Positions 18,135 to 30,280 are shown, counted from the stretch's first letter. The stretch is 64,000 bases of DNA from Microvirga makkahensis (GCF_009830105.1 NZ_WURB01000014.1:46990-110989); one strand, 5' to 3'. Made by a program: numbers and translations. The notes: a model not told the origin generated them from the letters alone.

Positions 18135-19658
18135 ATGCAGACCATCGTGCGAGAAGCCCAGGGAAGACTCAAGATCGGCCGTCCGGTCGCCATCATCGAT
18201 ATCGGCTCGAACTCGGTGCGCCTCGTGGCCTACGAGGGCCTGGCCCGTGCCCTGACCCCCATCTACAACGAGAAGGTTCTCTGCGGTCTCGGCCGCCACG
18301 TCGCCACCACTGGCCGCCTCGACGAGGACGCGGTGGATCGGGCGCTTCGCGCGCTCGCCCGGTTCCGGGTGCTGTGCGACACGATGCAGGTCTCCGATGT
18401 GTTCGTGCTGGCTACCGCCGCCGCGCGGGACGCCACCAACGGCCCCGCCTTCCTGGAGGCCGCGGCAGAGGCCTGCGGGCGCCCGATCAGCCTGCTCTCG
18501 GGGGGCGAGGAGGCACGTTTCTCCGCCCTCGGCATCGTCGCGGGCTTCCATGAGCCGGACGGCATCGTGGGCGACATGGGCGGCGGCAGTCTCGAACTCG
18601 TGGACGTGAAGGGCGCGACCGTCGGCAAGGGCATCACCATGGCCCTGGGCGGCCTCGCCCTGCAGGACGTGAGCGGCGGCTCCCTGAAGAAGGCGCAGAA
18701 GATCGTGTGCGCCGCGCTGGAGCGTGCGCCGGAATACCTGGAGAACCTGAAGGGGCGCACCTTCTATGCGGTCGGCGGCACCTGGCGCGCGCTGGCGCGC
18801 CTGCATCAGGCGGCAACCGACTACCCGCTCCATGTGATGCACAGCTACATCCTCAATCCGAAGGACGGGCTCGACTTCCTGCATCTCGTGGAGGAGGCGG
18901 ACGCCAAGACCCTGAAGGATATCGAGAGCATTTCCGAGGCCCGGCGTCCGCTGCTGGCCTATGGCGCCATCGTGCTGGAGGAGATCATCCGTCTCGGCGA
19001 GCCGAAGGAGGTGGCGATTTCAGCTTTCGGCGTGCGCGAGGGCGTCCTCTTCGACAAGCTCGATCCCGACACGCGGAGGCGCGATCCGCTGCTGGCCGCG
19101 GCCAGCGACCTGAACCTGCTGCGCTCCCGCTCCCCCCGCCACGGTGAGGAGCTGTGCGAGTGGACGGAAGCCTTTATGAGGAGCCTCGGGATCGCGGAAA
19201 CGGAAAACGAGACCCGGCTGCGCCGTGCCGCCTGCCTTCTCGCCGATATCGGCTGGCGCGCCCATCCCGACTACCGGGGCGAGCAGAGCCTCAACCTCAT
19301 CGCCTATGGCGCCTTCGCCGGCCTCGACCATCCGGGCCGGGCCTATCTCGCGCTGTCGATCTTCTTCCGGCACGAGGGGCTTTCTCCCGACAAGGTGGGG
19401 TCGCGCATCAGGAATCTGGCCGGGCCGCGCTATCTGGAGCGCGCGCGCCTGCTCGCGGCGCTCATGCGCGTCGCCTACCCCGTTTCGGTTTCCATGGAGG
19501 GAATCCTGCCGCAGGCGCCCCTGCGGGTGAGGGGCAAGCAGGTCGTCCTGCAACTGCCCCTTCATCTGCAGGACCTCGCGAACGAGCGGCTGGCGGGCCG
19601 TATGAAGGCCCTGGGCAAGCTCCTCGGCATGGAGCCCGTCATTGAAATCGAGAGATAG
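18135..19658 (+). CDS. ppx: Exopolyphosphatase (Ppx/GppA family)
   Basis: A 507-residue ASKHA-fold phosphatase that removes terminal phosphate from polyphosphate (or from pppGpp in GppA-type members). Phosphate-loop 1 reads IIDIGSNSVRLVAYEG and loop 2 reads GDMGGGSLELVDV; the mid region has LATAAARDATNG and SGGEEARFSALG. The C-terminal half carries an HD-like extension (DIGWRAHPDYRGE). It starts 1 base after ppk, giving an obvious ppk-ppx operon. Confidence 0.94.
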   Translation: MQTIVREAQGRLKIGRPVAIIDIGSNSVRLVAYEGLARALTPIYNEKVLCGLGRHVATTGRLDEDAVDRALRALARFRVLCDTMQVSDVFVLATAAARDATNGPAFLEAAAEACGRPISLLSGGEEARFSALGIVAGFHEPDGIVGDMGGGSLELVDVKGATVGKGITMALGGLALQDVSGGSLKKAQKIVCAALERAPEYLENLKGRTFYAVGGTWRALARLHQAATDYPLHVMHSYILNPKDGLDFLHLVEEADAKTLKDIESISEARRPLLAYGAIVLEEIIRLGEPKEVAISAFGVREGVLFDKLDPDTRRRDPLLAAASDLNLLRSRSPRHGEELCEWTEAFMRSLGIAETENETRLRRAACLLADIGWRAHPDYRGEQSLNLIAYGAFAGLDHPGRAYLALSIFFRHEGLSPDKVGSRIRNLAGPRYLERARLLAALMRVAYPVSVSMEGILPQAPLRVRGKQVVLQLPLHLQDLANERLAGRMKALGKLLGMEPVIEIER

Positions 19659-19736
19659 AGCGACAGTCCGAGAGGGCTCCCGTCATCGAGGGCTGCGGCC
19701 CCTGGACAAGGGAGTTTCCGGCACTCGTCATGGCCG

Positions 19737-19757
19737 TCCCCGGACGTGATCCGGGGA
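19737..19757. repeat. REP-like intergenic palindrome, variant with CGTGA loop
   Basis: TCCCCGGA (19737-19744) and TCCGGGGA (19750-19757) form a perfect 8-bp stem with a 5-nt loop CGTGA; preceded by GTCATGGCCG. Lies between convergent ppx and rnd. Same subtype as the copy at 27868-27888. Confidence 0.8.
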
Positions 19758-19819
19758 TCGGTCCTGGCCCTCCCGATGCGAGGAGCGCGCGCGGCGAACA
19801 AGCCTAAGAGAAACGGTTT

Positions 19820-20980
19820 TCAGGCCTGTGTGATTGGCCGCAACCTCACCCGGCCGCGTTCCAGCACGAGGCCGAGCTGGCCGTTCTTGAGCGCCAGCGC
19901 CTTTTCGCCGAACAGGGCGCGCCGCCAGCCGTGCAGGGAGGGAACGTCCGCCGTGTCGCTCTCCGCGATGGCCTCGAGCTCCTCGACGGTGGCGACGATT
20001 TTGGGGGCGACGCCTTCCTGCTCGGCCACGGCCTTGAGCAGCACCTTCAGCAGGTCGACGACCGCTGCGGTATTGCCGCGTCCCCGACTGCGTTCGGGCA
20101 TGGCGATGGCGGACAGATCGCGGGCGAGCCCTCGCTCGACCGCCTCGAGAATGTCGGCGCCTGTCCGGGAACGCTCGAAGCCGTTGGGAATGGAGCGAAG
20201 CCGTCCCAATGCCTCCACGCTGCGGGGCGCGGAGGTGGCGATGTCGATCATCGCATCGTCCTTGAGGATGCGACCGCGGGGGACGTCGCGCGCTTGGGCC
20301 TCTCGCTCGCGCCAAGCGGCGACCTCCATCAGGACGGCGACCTCCTTCGGCTTGCGCAGGCGCCCGGCGAGGCGGCGCCAGGCATTCTGCGGGTCGGCCT
20401 GATAGGTCTCCGGGGCCGTGAGAACGGACATCTCCTCGGCGAGCCAGGCGAGGCGTCCGTTCTTCTGGAGCTGAGCCATCAGCGCCTCGTAGACCCTCAC
20501 CAGATGAGTGACGTCGGAGAGGGCATAGGTCAGCTGGGCGTCGGAGAGGGGACGGCGCGACCAGTCCGTGAATCGGGAGGACTTGTCGATCTTCGCCTTG
20601 GCGAGGTCGTTGACCAATTGCTCATAGGATACCGAATCGCCATAGCCGCAGACCATGGCGGCGACCTGGGTGTCGAACAGGGGCTCGGGCACGATTCTCC
20701 CCAAATTCCAGACGATCTCCAGATCCTGCCTGGCGGAATGGAAAACCTTCACCACGGCTCTGTCGGCCATGAGCGCCATGAAAGGATCGAGGCTGATCCC
20801 CTCCGCCAGCGGATCGATGAGGAAGGCGTCCGCGGGGTCCGGCCCCGCCATCTGGATCAGGCAGAGCTTCGGATAATAGGTGGTCTCGCGCAGGAACTCC
20901 GTATCGACGGTGACGAACGGATGCTGGCTCAGGCGGGAGCAGGCGTCGGAAAGCGCCTCGGTTGTCGTGATCAAATTCAT
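19820..20980 (-). CDS. rnd: Ribonuclease D
   Basis: A 386-residue 3'-5' exoribonuclease of the DEDD-y class, acting on tRNA precursors. The metal residues are visible: [14 protein letters not shown] (Asp, Glu), [13 protein letters not shown] (Asp) and [18 protein letters not shown] (Tyr plus Asp). The C-terminal half contains the HRDC region (around [23 protein letters not shown]). In this order aspS and rnd lie close, as often in alphaproteobacteria, although here two other genes intervene. The ATG at 20980 has only a weak purine match upstream. Confidence 0.93.
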   Translation of the reverse strand: MNLITTTEALSDACSRLSQHPFVTVDTEFLRETTYYPKLCLIQMAGPDPADAFLIDPLAEGISLDPFMALMADRAVVKVFHSARQDLEIVWNLGRIVPEPLFDTQVAAMVCGYGDSVSYEQLVNDLAKAKIDKSSRFTDWSRRPLSDAQLTYALSDVTHLVRVYEALMAQLQKNGRLAWLAEEMSVLTAPETYQADPQNAWRRLAGRLRKPKEVAVLMEVAAWREREAQARDVPRGRILKDDAMIDIATSAPRSVEALGRLRSIPNGFERSRTGADILEAVERGLARDLSAIAMPERSRGRGNTAAVVDLLKVLLKAVAEQEGVAPKIVATVEELEAIAESDTADVPSLHGWRRALFGEKALALKNGQLGLVLERGRVRLRPITQA

Positions 20981-21024
20981 GGAAAGGTCTTTTAGCGGAA
21001 CCTGATGATACAGGCGACCCCTCC

Positions 21025-21411
21025 TTACGCTCCGCGCAGGGCTTTCCTCCGCTCTTTTGCCTGTCTTTCGGCGCGCTTCAGGAGCCAGTCCAGGATGTTC
21101 CGGTCCACCACGAGCCCGGTCTCGGCATCCTCGAGCCGCTCGATCCGGTCGACCCGGAAGCCGCGATAGCCGTCGTCGGACATGTCGATGCCGCCGAGCA
21201 GCATCTTACCGGGACCGACCTTCAGCTCGCGCGCGATGACCCAGCGCCGGGTCGGGTTGCCGACCTGGTCCACGTAATCGATCTCGAGCGCGCCGTCGAA
21301 GGGATAGACATGCCAGTTGCCCTCGATCCGCTCCTCGAAGGGAGCGTTCCGGCCGTGCTTCAGCAGGGTTGTCGCATGAGTGAGTGTCATGTTGCGGATA
21401 TGGGTATTCAC
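21025..21411 (-). CDS. Stand-alone WYL-like domain protein
   Basis: About 128 residues. The core ([53 protein letters not shown]) resembles the beta-rich WYL ligand-binding domain (I-x-Y-x-D-x-x-G ... R-x-F-R-x-D-R-I), but there is no helix-turn-helix domain, so it is not a normal WYL regulator. The C-terminal tail is basic and helical ([19 protein letters not shown]). Start is uncertain: the GTG at 21411 or the ATG at 21390; neither has a good ribosome site. Family assignment is by pattern only. Confidence 0.55.
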   Translation of the reverse strand: MNTHIRNMTLTHATTLLKHGRNAPFEERIEGNWHVYPFDGALEIDYVDQVGNPTRRWVIARELKVGPGKMLLGGIDMSDDGYRGFRVDRIERLEDAETGLVVDRNILDWLLKRAERQAKERRKALRGA

Positions 21412-21583
21412 GCTTTGTTCTTCAAGGATTCCGGAGCCTGAGAACGGCGAAAAAACCCTTATGGGACAATGAAAAATCAGGGCTCCGCACAAGGCGCTTC
21501 GCGGCCGTCTGAGCGGCTCCCCTGCGGATCAGGGAACGGCTCCTTCGGGCATTCGGCAGCAAAGCCACCATGCCCTGGATGCC

Positions 21584-21631
21584 TCTGGTTCGATAAGCCT
21601 TCGGGGAGGCTCGGAGGCTTATCGAACCAGA
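21584..21631. other. Long inverted repeat with 17-bp perfect arms
   Basis: Positions 21584-21600 and 21615-21631 are perfect inverse complements (TCTGGTTCGATAAGCCT and its complement) around a 14-nt loop. It lies 60 bp past the stop of the sugar dehydrogenase and 173 bp upstream of the WYL-like gene start. No T-run follows. It is unrelated to the REP family. Confidence 0.8.
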
Positions 21632-21690
21632 CGCCTGGCCGTTCGCGCACAGCTCCCCGATCCGGAATCCCGTCCCCGCGCTGAAATACG

Positions 21691-22896
21691 TCAGAGCGGC
21701 TTCCTCGAATCCATCGTGCCGGCGGACTCCGTTGCCGGAACGAGTTTGTACAGGTTTCCTTCCGGGTCGTCGGTGATCACGTGGAGGCTTCCATCCGGCC
21801 CCTCCCGCACGTCGCGGATACGGCCCAGCTCACCATTGAGGTGCCGCTCCTCGGAGAGGATCCGGTCTTGCCCGAGCTGGAGGCGGGCCACCATCTGCCC
21901 CACCAAGGCACCCGACCAGAGCGAGACGCTCTCGCCCTCGCGCTTCAGCGCCAGTCCAGATGGGGCGATCGACGGCACCCAATAGTGGAGCGGCTGCTCC
22001 ATGCCAGGCGTGTGTGTGCCGTTTCCGATGGGTTCGCCACTGTAATCGATGCCGTAGGTGATCACAGGCCAGCCGTAGTTCCGACCGGGCTCGATCAGGT
22101 TCACTTCGTCGCCCCCCTGGGGACCATGCTCCGTTGACCAGATGCGTCCGGTGACCGCGTCCACGACGAGGCCCTGTGGATTGCGATGGCCGTAGCTCCA
22201 AATCTCGGGCTTGGCACCGGGCACGCTCACGAAGGGATTGCCCTCGGGAACGGACCCATCCGTCCTGATCCTGATGATGGTTCCGGTGTGGTTCGTCAGG
22301 TCCTGCGCCATGCTTGGCTGCCATCGGTCGCCCAGGGTCAGGAACAGGTGCCCGTCGCCGGACAGCGCAAGACGCCCGCCAAGCTGGTCGATGCCGGGCA
22401 TCGGGGGATCGCTCTCGAAGATGACCTTCTTGTCCACGAGGATGTTCCGCGTGCGGTCGTAGCGGGCCTTGAGCACCCGGATGGTCAGCGCCTCCTCAGT
22501 GCCGTGCGTATACGAGAGGTACAGGGTTGCCGTCCGGACAAAGTCGGGGGCGACCGCCACGTCGAGCAGCCCTGCATGGCTCCCGCTGACGACCTTGGGC
22601 ACGCCGCCCACCTGACTGATGGGCTGACCCGGGCGAACGACACGGAGCCGCCCGGGCTTCTCCGTCACGAGGATGCCGCCGTCGGGCAGAAAGCCGATCG
22701 ACCAGGGAAACTCGAATGGTCCGGCCACCGGGACAGGGACATATTCCTCGGTCCGCGGAACCTCCGCAGCAATGACATCGTCGTTCTCCGACCTGGCGCC
22801 CACGGGAGCGATTATCAGCAGCCCAAGCAGGATGCAGCTAGCGGAGGCCTGGAAACGGCAGCGTCTTCCTCTTGCCGTCATGGCGATCACTTTCAT
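21691..22896 (-). CDS. PQQ-dependent aldose sugar dehydrogenase family protein
   Basis: A 401-residue exported protein with a signal peptide (basic start, then ASCILLGLLIIAPVGA). The mature part is a six-bladed propeller of the soluble glucose dehydrogenase / YliI family: PWSIGFLPDGGILVTEKPGRLRVV, GGRLALSGDGHLFLTLGDR, SYGHRNPQGLVVD, STEHGPQGGDEVNLIEPGRNYGWP and HYWVPSIAPSGLAL are all family signatures (the His and Arg here contact PQQ and the active site). It should oxidise aldoses in the periplasm. The ATG at 22896 has GAGGTG upstream; a GTG at 22908 is possible. Confidence 0.88.
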   Translation of the reverse strand: MKVIAMTARGRRCRFQASASCILLGLLIIAPVGARSENDDVIAAEVPRTEEYVPVPVAGPFEFPWSIGFLPDGGILVTEKPGRLRVVRPGQPISQVGGVPKVVSGSHAGLLDVAVAPDFVRTATLYLSYTHGTEEALTIRVLKARYDRTRNILVDKKVIFESDPPMPGIDQLGGRLALSGDGHLFLTLGDRWQPSMAQDLTNHTGTIIRIRTDGSVPEGNPFVSVPGAKPEIWSYGHRNPQGLVVDAVTGRIWSTEHGPQGGDEVNLIEPGRNYGWPVITYGIDYSGEPIGNGTHTPGMEQPLHYWVPSIAPSGLALKREGESVSLWSGALVGQMVARLQLGQDRILSEERHLNGELGRIRDVREGPDGSLHVITDDPEGNLYKLVPATESAGTMDSRKPL

Positions 22897-23432
22897 GGCG
22901 CGCGGCACACCTCGACCATGCGGCGAGATGTACAGCGGACAGCAATTTTGAAACTCTGGAATGCCAGCCCGTCAACTCACGGTTTCGAGCTTGGGCTTTC
23001 CATGTGGCCATTGTTTGGCCGGGCCAGGTCCGGCGACTTTTCCGACCGAACGCCGGCTTCTTCAGTCGTGACGTCTGTCGCTTCCCGGAGCTGTGCTCCC
23101 CCCAGGCTTCCGCCCGCAGCGAACGACCGCGCGACAGGGGTGCGGGCCCGCCCGCAGCCGTTCGAGGAGAGCGGTGGCACGCGGTGGGAGGATGAGATAC
23201 CCGAGGAAGCCCACTCCGCCACGCCCGTCCGGGGCGAGGCGCGCTCTCGAGGGGAGGCCGAACCGATTCCCCGCCCTTCGAGGACAGAGCCAGGACGGGC
23301 CGTCAGCCGCTCGCCCAAAGGGGCGGGGCTCTCGAACGGAGCCCTCATTCATCCTTCCTCCTTGACTTCCCCGGCCTCCCATGGATGTTGCGCGGAACAC
23401 CGAACCAGCAGGCTTTTTCCATGTCCGCCTCC
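22897..23432. other. Long intergenic region without a convincing gene
   Basis: About 535 bp between the divergent sugar dehydrogenase and aspS. Open frames in it (for example minus 22977-23348) have low-complexity Arg/Ser/Pro composition and no ribosome site. A TTGACT at 23362-23367 could be the -35 element of aspS, but the matching -10 (ATGTTG, 17 bp downstream) is poor. No repeat or RNA fold stood out. Confidence 0.5.
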
Positions 23433-25241
23433 ATGCACCGTTACCGTACCCATACCTGCGGCGCGCTCCGCGAATCCGATGTCGGCGAGGTCGCGCGCCT
23501 TTCCGGCTGGTGCCACCGCATCCGCGACCATGGCGGCGTGCTCTTCATCGACCTGCGTGACCATTACGGCATGACGCAATGCGTGGTCGATCCGGATTCC
23601 CCGGCCTTCAAGCTGGCCGAGACCGCCCGCTCCGAATGGGTGATCCGCGTGGACGGCAAGGTGCGCAAGCGCCCGGCTGGCACCGAGAATCCGGAGTTGC
23701 CCACCGGCATGATCGAGGTCTACATCACCGACATGGAGGTGCTCGGCCCGGCGGACGAGCTGCCGATGCCGGTCTTCGGCGAACAGGATTACCCGGAGGA
23801 GACCCGTCTCAAGTACCGGTACCTGGATCTTCGCCGCGAGAAGCTGCACAACAACATCATGAAGCGCGGCGCGATCATCGACTCGCTTCGCACCCGCATG
23901 AAGACGAGCGGCTTCTTCGAGTTCACGACCCCGATCCTGACGGCGTCCTCGCCCGAGGGCGCGCGTGACTTCCTGGTGCCCTCGCGCATCCATCCCGGCA
24001 AATTCTATGCGCTGCCGCAGGCCCCGCAGCAGTTCAAGCAGCTGATCATGATCTCCGGATTTGACCGGTATTTCCAGATCGCACCCTGCTTCCGCGACGA
24101 GGACCCTCGCGCCGACCGCCTGCCGGGCGAGTTCTACCAGCTCGACGTGGAGATGAGCTTCGTCACGCAGGAGGACGTGTTCCAGACCATGGAGCCGGTG
24201 ATCCGCGACACATTCAAGGAATTCGCCGACGGCAAGCCGGTTACGGAGGTCTTCCCGCGCATCCCGTTCTTCGAGGCCATGCTGAAATACGGCACGGACA
24301 AGCCGGACCTGCGCAACCCGCTCGTCATCGCCGATGTGTCGGAGGTGTTCGAGCGCGAGGACGTGACCTTCAACGCGTTCAAGAACGTCATCAAGTCCGG
24401 CGGCGTCGTGCGCGCCATCCCGGCCACGGGCGCCGCCTCGCAGCCGCGCTCCTTCTTCGACAAGCTCAACGACTGGGCCCGCTCGGAAGGCGCGCCCGGC
24501 CTCGGCTACATCGTGTTCGAGGAGGAGGGCGGCCAGATCCAGGCCAAGGGTCCCATCGCCAAGTTCATCCCCGAGGCCGCCCAGGCCGTCATTCGCGAGA
24601 AGGCCGGCATCAAGGCGGGCGACGCAGTGTTCTTCTCGGCCGGAGCGGAGGACAAGGCTGCGTCTCTCGCCGGCAAGGCGCGCGTGCGCATCGGCGACGA
24701 ATTGGGTCTCGGCAACAAGGACCAGTTCGCCTTCTGCTGGATCGTGGACTTCCCCCAATACGAGTGGAACGAGGACGAGAAGAAGATCGACTTCTCCCAC
24801 AACCCGTTCTCCATGGCCAATATGAGCCATGAGGAGTTCATGGCGCTCGACCCGGCGGAGAAGGACAGGATCCTCAAGATCACGGCCTTTCAGTACGACA
24901 TGGTCTGCAACGGCTACGAGATGGCCTCGGGCTCGATCCGCAACCACCGCCCCGATCGGATGGTGAAGGCCTTCGAGATCGCCGGCTACGGCGAGAAGGA
25001 AGTGATGGAGCGCTTCGGCGGCATGTACCGGGCCTTCCAGTACGGCGCGCCGCCCCACGGCGGCATGGCGGCGGGCGTGGACCGTATCGTGATGCTGCTC
25101 TGTGGCGCGCACAACCTGCGTGAAATCACGCTCTTCCCCATGAACCAGAAGGCGGAAGACCTGCTGCTCGGCGCCCCCTCCGAAGCAACGCCCAAGCAAC
25201 TGCGCGAGCTTCACATCCGGACGAACCTCCCGGAGAAATAA
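23433..25241 (+). CDS. aspS: Aspartyl-tRNA synthetase
   Basis: A 602-residue class IIb synthetase. The N-terminal OB fold ([27 protein letters not shown]) binds the anticodon; motif 2 is in [16 protein letters not shown], the bacterial insertion domain GAD lies around residues 290-420, and motif 3 is [15 protein letters not shown]. Given gatB in the same window, the enzyme is probably non-discriminating and also charges tRNA(Asn), with GatCAB finishing the job (inference). [10 protein letters not shown] at 23433 matches the family start; an ATG at 23421 four codons upstream is equally placed. Confidence 0.96.
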   Translation: MHRYRTHTCGALRESDVGEVARLSGWCHRIRDHGGVLFIDLRDHYGMTQCVVDPDSPAFKLAETARSEWVIRVDGKVRKRPAGTENPELPTGMIEVYITDMEVLGPADELPMPVFGEQDYPEETRLKYRYLDLRREKLHNNIMKRGAIIDSLRTRMKTSGFFEFTTPILTASSPEGARDFLVPSRIHPGKFYALPQAPQQFKQLIMISGFDRYFQIAPCFRDEDPRADRLPGEFYQLDVEMSFVTQEDVFQTMEPVIRDTFKEFADGKPVTEVFPRIPFFEAMLKYGTDKPDLRNPLVIADVSEVFEREDVTFNAFKNVIKSGGVVRAIPATGAASQPRSFFDKLNDWARSEGAPGLGYIVFEEEGGQIQAKGPIAKFIPEAAQAVIREKAGIKAGDAVFFSAGAEDKAASLAGKARVRIGDELGLGNKDQFAFCWIVDFPQYEWNEDEKKIDFSHNPFSMANMSHEEFMALDPAEKDRILKITAFQYDMVCNGYEMASGSIRNHRPDRMVKAFEIAGYGEKEVMERFGGMYRAFQYGAPPHGGMAAGVDRIVMLLCGAHNLREITLFPMNQKAEDLLLGAPSEATPKQLRELHIRTNLPEK

Positions 25242-25541
25242 GGCGCGTTGTGCGCAGGCCGCGGGATTACGTCATCCCGGCATGGCTATCCTTCTGTCTT
25301 CCTCCTCTGTCATGGCCGGGCTCGTCCCGGCCATCCCGACAATGAAAGGCGCGGAGATGCACGTCTACACCGGCCTTGCGACGGTGAGGACGTGGAGATG
25401 CTGAAAGCCGCATCGCTCCGACCATCCCTGCTCTCCGCGCATCCCTGAGTTCATTTGGCCGCGAGAGAAGAACATTGACGCAAAGGGCAAGGGCGCGCAC
25501 AAGAGCCGACGACATAACGGCTTGTGCAAGGAGCGTTGGGG
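25242..25541. other. Intergenic region with one REP copy
   Basis: A 300-bp gap between aspS and maeB. It holds one clean REP palindrome (25312-25334) with a partial CGTCATCCCGGCATGG copy just before it (about 25270-25285). No gene seen. Confidence 0.5.
25312..25334. repeat. REP-like intergenic palindrome
   Basis: ATGGCCGGG (25312-25320) and CCCGGCCAT (25326-25334) form a perfect 9-bp stem around the loop CTCGT. The same subtype occurs at 50229-50251. Confidence 0.8.
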
Positions 25542-27845
<2,304 letters not shown>

Positions 27846-27867
27846 GCTACGCCCTTCACCATGGCCG

Positions 27868-27888
27868 TCCCCGGACTTGATCCGGGGA
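27868..27888. repeat. REP-like intergenic palindrome, CTTGA loop
   Basis: TCCCCGGA (27868-27875) and TCCGGGGA (27881-27888) form an 8-bp stem with loop CTTGA, preceded by ATGGCCG. Lies in the 76-bp gap between convergent maeB and the 616-residue protein gene. Confidence 0.8.
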
Positions 27889-27921
27889 TCAGTCCCCGCC
27901 ATTTTCCGGGGACGACGGGGA

Positions 27922-29772
27922 TCACTCGGCCTTCGCGGTGATGTTGAGCTTGCCCAGGATCGCCTTCGGATCGGAGGCGAGCATCACGTCCATTAGGCCG
28001 AAGCCCGACGGATTCTTCGGCTCTGCATCGATGGTGAGTCTGCCGGGCTTTTCGATGAATTGCGCGATGGCTCGAGCCAAGGTCCGGGATTGCTCGGAAT
28101 TGCCGATCATGCTCGACACGACGAGCGGCGTGGCGCCCGCATAGAGTTTCTGCAGCGCATCGGGGGTCGTGCCTTCCTCCTTCGCGGCGCTTTCCAGATA
28201 GCGCTCCACCAGGCCGTGGTTCTCGATCACGATGCCCGCCGACTTCGCTTTGGCGCCGATCACCGCCGCCGAGGCGGTCGCCTCGTTGGGGCTGAAGAGA
28301 TCCGGGCTGGCATTGCCGATGAGGCCGGTCAGGCGCAGGCTTCCCATGTTCTTGCCGTTCACGGAGAATTCCCTGACCGCGATCTCCTGCGAAGCTTCGT
28401 TCCAGGTGGCCGCGACGACGAAGGAGCCGTCGAAGGATTTGTACCCCAGGGCCCTGAGCTGCTGTACAAGCTCGTCGTCGCTGTCGTCGGGAAGCATCGC
28501 CGAGAGGTTGCGCTGCTCGAAGCGGACGTTGGTCGGAATGCCGTTCACGGGCTTGTCTGCCGTCATCTCCATGAGTCCCAGAGCGACGCGCATGCGCTCG
28601 CCCGGCTTGTTCTCCGAGGTGGGAGCCTCGATGTCCATGTCGGTGATGCGCAGCGTTCCGAGAGTGGGGATGAGGCTGCGCAACGCCGCGCTGTCCAGCT
28701 CCGCCAGCGACTTGCTGTCGAGCGTCTTGAGCCCCTCCAGCGTGGGAGCGAAAGAGAAGCCGGACAGACTGATCGTGCCGATCTTCACCCGGGCCTCCCC
28801 ATCCGCGACGTCGAGGCCTTCCATGCGCACCTCCGACGGGCGCGAGCCGGAGGCTCCCGTATAGGCGATGAGGGCGACGGAGCCGGCTCCCTTATCTTCC
28901 TTCCCGTCGCCCTTGAAAGTGATGCCGGTCGCCTCGACGAGACCGGCGTCGAAAGCGCCGAGAAGGTCGGCGACCATGTGCATGAGCCTGGTCTGCTCCT
29001 CCGGCGAGGTCGTCTCCTTCTGGGCCAGCTCGCTGATGGCGGAGATGGTGCCGTTCCAGGAATCCTTCGTCGGCCGCGCCATGATGTCCCGGCCCTCGAG
29101 GCGATCGATCCGGGTGCTGAAGGTGCCCGCGCCGTCGGCCATGTCGATCGTTTCGATGGAGAAGGCACCGTAGATCCGGGTGAGGGGAGCGAAAGCGTCC
29201 TTCGTATCGTAGAGCCTCGCGAAGGCGGGAACGTCGAAGTCGCTGAGAGCGGTCCGACCGTAGCTGATGAGGGTCGTGTCCGTGCCGCCCGTCTCCTCGA
29301 TGGCCGTGGTCTCGACCGTCAGCGAAGCGATCCGGCCGCGGACGATGTCGTCGAGGGAAATGTTCCGGTAGTAGGCCGTCTGAGTTTCCTGGCCGATCGC
29401 CTGCGTGACCTTCAGTTCGGGAATGGTCACCCGTTTGGCGTCGATTCCGGCGAGCTTGTCCGCCAGAGATCCGGCCGTGGAGGAGAACAGGCTTTCGATC
29501 TCGCCGCGCGCCACGGAGACGCCGCTGAGCGAGACCTGCTTCGCTTCATAGGTGGCGCCGCCCCAGGTGAAGCGGACATCGTCGAGGGTGAAGCTGTCGG
29601 CGGCTTGCGCGAAGGCCATGCTCCAAAGGGAGGTCCTGACGGCCCCGATGGAAAGCTGCTGTGCTCCGTTCCCAACGGCGAGACCGCGAAGGGCCGCGGG
29701 CTCAAAATGCATGGCTGCCGTTCCGGCCATGAGGGCGAGGGCGCACATGCCCGAACGGTGGAGAGGCTTCAT
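27922..29772 (-). CDS. Exported protein of unknown function, 616 residues
   Basis: The protein has a weak signal peptide (MKPLHRSGMCALALMAGTAAMHFEP) and then a long, soluble, beta-rich body made of alternating amphipathic stretches such as SFTLDDVRFTWGGATYEAKQVSLSG, ARVKIGTISLSGFSF and RITDMDIEAPTSENKPGERM. It has no transmembrane helix besides the signal. The many short 'layered' strands recall AsmA/DUF-type periplasmic proteins, but I do not recognise a named family. GGGGACC lies just before the ATG. It is a single gene between maeB and erpA. Function unknown. Confidence 0.75.
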   Translation of the reverse strand: MKPLHRSGMCALALMAGTAAMHFEPAALRGLAVGNGAQQLSIGAVRTSLWSMAFAQAADSFTLDDVRFTWGGATYEAKQVSLSGVSVARGEIESLFSSTAGSLADKLAGIDAKRVTIPELKVTQAIGQETQTAYYRNISLDDIVRGRIASLTVETTAIEETGGTDTTLISYGRTALSDFDVPAFARLYDTKDAFAPLTRIYGAFSIETIDMADGAGTFSTRIDRLEGRDIMARPTKDSWNGTISAISELAQKETTSPEEQTRLMHMVADLLGAFDAGLVEATGITFKGDGKEDKGAGSVALIAYTGASGSRPSEVRMEGLDVADGEARVKIGTISLSGFSFAPTLEGLKTLDSKSLAELDSAALRSLIPTLGTLRITDMDIEAPTSENKPGERMRVALGLMEMTADKPVNGIPTNVRFEQRNLSAMLPDDSDDELVQQLRALGYKSFDGSFVVAATWNEASQEIAVREFSVNGKNMGSLRLTGLIGNASPDLFSPNEATASAAVIGAKAKSAGIVIENHGLVERYLESAAKEEGTTPDALQKLYAGATPLVVSSMIGNSEQSRTLARAIAQFIEKPGRLTIDAEPKNPSGFGLMDVMLASDPKAILGKLNITAKAE

Positions 29773-29859
29773 CTTGGTCCCCGCAGGAGAAAGGGCCCGG
29801 AAAGGTCAAATCCCACGGGCCGGAATATCGTCGCGGAGGCTAGAACGGGAGGCAGGGTT

Positions 29860-30186
29860 TCACAAGGAAAACGACGTGCCGCAGCCGCATGACGCCGTGG
29901 CATGGGGGTTCTCGATCTTGAAGGACTGGCCGATCAGGTCGTCCACGAAGTCGATCACGGAGCCTTCCATGTACTGGATGGATACCTCGTCCACCACCAC
30001 CTTGGCCCCGTCCTTCTCGATGAGGAGGTCGTCGTCCTGGCGTGTCCGGTCCACGTCGAAGGCATATTGGAACCCCGAGCAGCCGCCTCCGTTGACGCTG
30101 ATTCTCAGCATCGAGCCCTCGGGCTCCGAGGCCATGATCTCGTTGATGCGGCGGGCGGCGCGTTCGGTGAGGGAAATTCCAGTCAT
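29860..30186 (-). CDS. erpA: Iron-sulfur cluster insertion protein (A-type carrier)
   Basis: A 108-residue HesB/IscA family carrier that delivers Fe-S clusters to target proteins. The three cluster cysteines are present: GGGCSGFQYAF and, at the C-terminus, ASCGCGTSF. It starts MTGISLTERAARRINEIM. ErpA is the best fit because it stands divergent from dgt, the usual alphaproteobacterial arrangement, rather than in an isc or suf operon; IscA or SufA cannot be excluded from sequence alone. Confidence 0.88.
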   Translation of the reverse strand: MTGISLTERAARRINEIMASEPEGSMLRISVNGGGCSGFQYAFDVDRTRQDDDLLIEKDGAKVVVDEVSIQYMEGSVIDFVDDLIGQSFKIENPHATASCGCGTSFSL

Positions 30187-30280
30187 GGATGCTTCCGGTC
30201 CTTACGAGGACATAAATCTTGGACAAGCTCTCAAGAGCAAGGTAAGTGCGCCCTGACAAGGCTTCAACCCGGGGACAATC

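Noticed and set aside
22977..23348. A 123-codon minus-strand frame in the long gap before aspS.
   Set aside because: Arg/Ser/Pro-rich low-complexity composition, no ribosome site, no family resemblance.
28060..29892. A 610-codon plus-strand frame opposite the 616-residue exported protein.
   Set aside because: The minus-strand product has a signal peptide, a ribosome site and protein-like composition; the plus frame has none.
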